DNA from: Microbacterium dextranolyticum
GTDB taxonomy: Bacteria > Actinomycetota > Actinomycetes > Actinomycetales > Microbacteriaceae
Reading direction: 5' to 3'
Assembly: GCF_016907295.1 (NCBI RefSeq)
Contig: NZ_JAFBBR010000001.1
Location: forward strand, 3,100,001-3,164,000
Length of the DNA: 64,000 nucleotides
Shown here: positions 63,626 to 64,000 of the stretch, piece after piece
Position numbering within the stretch: the first letter of the stretch is position 1
Layout of the letters: each line of letters starts with the position of its first letter
The notes under the pieces: model-generated
Databases searched by the model: none
What the model saw: the letters and a program-made list of their open reading frames with translations, nothing else
Told to the model about the DNA's origin: nothing
Translations under genes and position numbers: made by a program

Positions 63626-64000
63626 AGCGCTCCCGCGGGATCGGAGGCGGCGGGGGATGCCGCGGCCGCCCGGAACACGTCGGCGGCGGCCTCCACGCCC
63701 CCGCCCGCCGGCACCGACGCACCGAAGCGGCGGAGCACCGACTCGAGGGCGGCGAGGGTCGTGAGCACGGCGTCCTTGCGGGCGTTGTAGCCCATGGTCC
63801 CGATGCGCCAGACGCGACCGTGCAGCGGCCCGAACGACGTGCCGATCTCGATGCCGAAGTCCTCGAGCAGGGCGGTGCGCGCGGCATCCCCCGGCACGCC
63901 TTCGGGGATCTCCACGGCGACGACGTTCGTCATCTTGTGTGCGACGTCGCCGAAGACGCCGAGCCCCAGCGCCTGCACGCCCGCGAGCATCGCGGCGCCC
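63622..64000 (-). CDS. C-terminal part of an aminotransferase (PucG/AGXT-like), truncated by window edge
   Basis: About 125 C-terminal residues: AGVQALGLGVFGDVAHKMTNVVAVEIPEGV, DFGIEIGTSFGPLHGRVWRIGTMGYNA, LAALESVLRRFG, typical of the alanine-glyoxylate/serine-pyruvate class V family. Its coupling to allantoate amidohydrolase (GTGA) suggests (S)-ureidoglycine:glyoxylate aminotransferase. The N-terminal part with the PLP lysine lies outside the window. Confidence 0.88.
   Translation of the reverse strand, partial: GAAMLAGVQALGLGVFGDVAHKMTNVVAVEIPEGVPGDAARTALLEDFGIEIGTSFGPLHGRVWRIGTMGYNARKDAVLTTLAALESVLRRFGASVPAGGGVEAAADVFRAAAASPAASDPAGAL

Overview
The window is a high-GC (roughly 70%) actinobacterial chromosome segment. 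The gene set points to Microbacteriaceae, most likely Microbacterium or a close relative: an Rv2578c-type radical SAM protein, DUF3073 beside purF/purM, HtaA-type haem proteins, a CebR-controlled cellobiose operon, ATGA/GTGA-coupled operons and many leaderless promoters. This placement is inference from gene content; no rRNA, tRNA, prophage, transposase or CRISPR was seen. Base composition looks even throughout, so there is no obvious genomic island.

Layout. 0-5 kb: end of a secreted protein, a radical SAM protein with an SOS-box-like site, a four-gene ABC exporter/regulator operon and a lipoprotein whose 3' end runs into a decamer repeat. 5-17 kb: an Arg-rich DEAD-box helicase, an aldose 1-epimerase, membrane proteins, an amino-acid permease, an RND transporter with a TetR-like palindrome, two CrcB fluoride channels and topoisomerase IB. 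17-20 kb: a three-unit palindromic repeat array, then a DUF4097/PadR pair behind a 13-bp inverted-repeat operator. 20-25.8 kb: DUF3073, an MFS transporter, purF, purM and small conserved proteins. 25.8-32.7 kb: an iron-regulated haem locus (HtaA-like surface protein divergent from hmuTUV). 32.7-41.2 kb: oxidoreductase, purD, a truncated secreted-protein remnant, a drug exporter with its PadR regulator, purC and a uracil permease. 41.2-47.9 kb: a second repeat array and the complete cebEFG-bglC-cebR operon with a perfect CebR box. 47.9-64 kb: purS/purQ, then purine salvage and catabolism: nucleoside deaminase, an ABC importer coupled to an unusual adenosine-deaminase homologue, MobA-like and XdhC maturation proteins, a two-gene xanthine dehydrogenase, a guanine-deaminase-like amidohydrolase, a third repeat array, allantoate amidohydrolase and the end of an aminotransferase.

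How it works together. Six de novo purine genes (purF, M, D, C, S, Q) are scattered rather than in one operon. The last 15 kb would take guanine or hypoxanthine to xanthine and urate and later degrade allantoate. The haem and cellobiose loci are textbook regulons whose operators are visible.

The most unusual signals are not genes: (i) three intergenic arrays, each of three ~150-180 bp units containing nested palindromes; (ii) over-representation of GGATGC/GCATCC, which also forms the stems of terminators; (iii) at least 13 genes that look leaderless, with a TANNNT-like hexamer 6-7 nt before the start codon.
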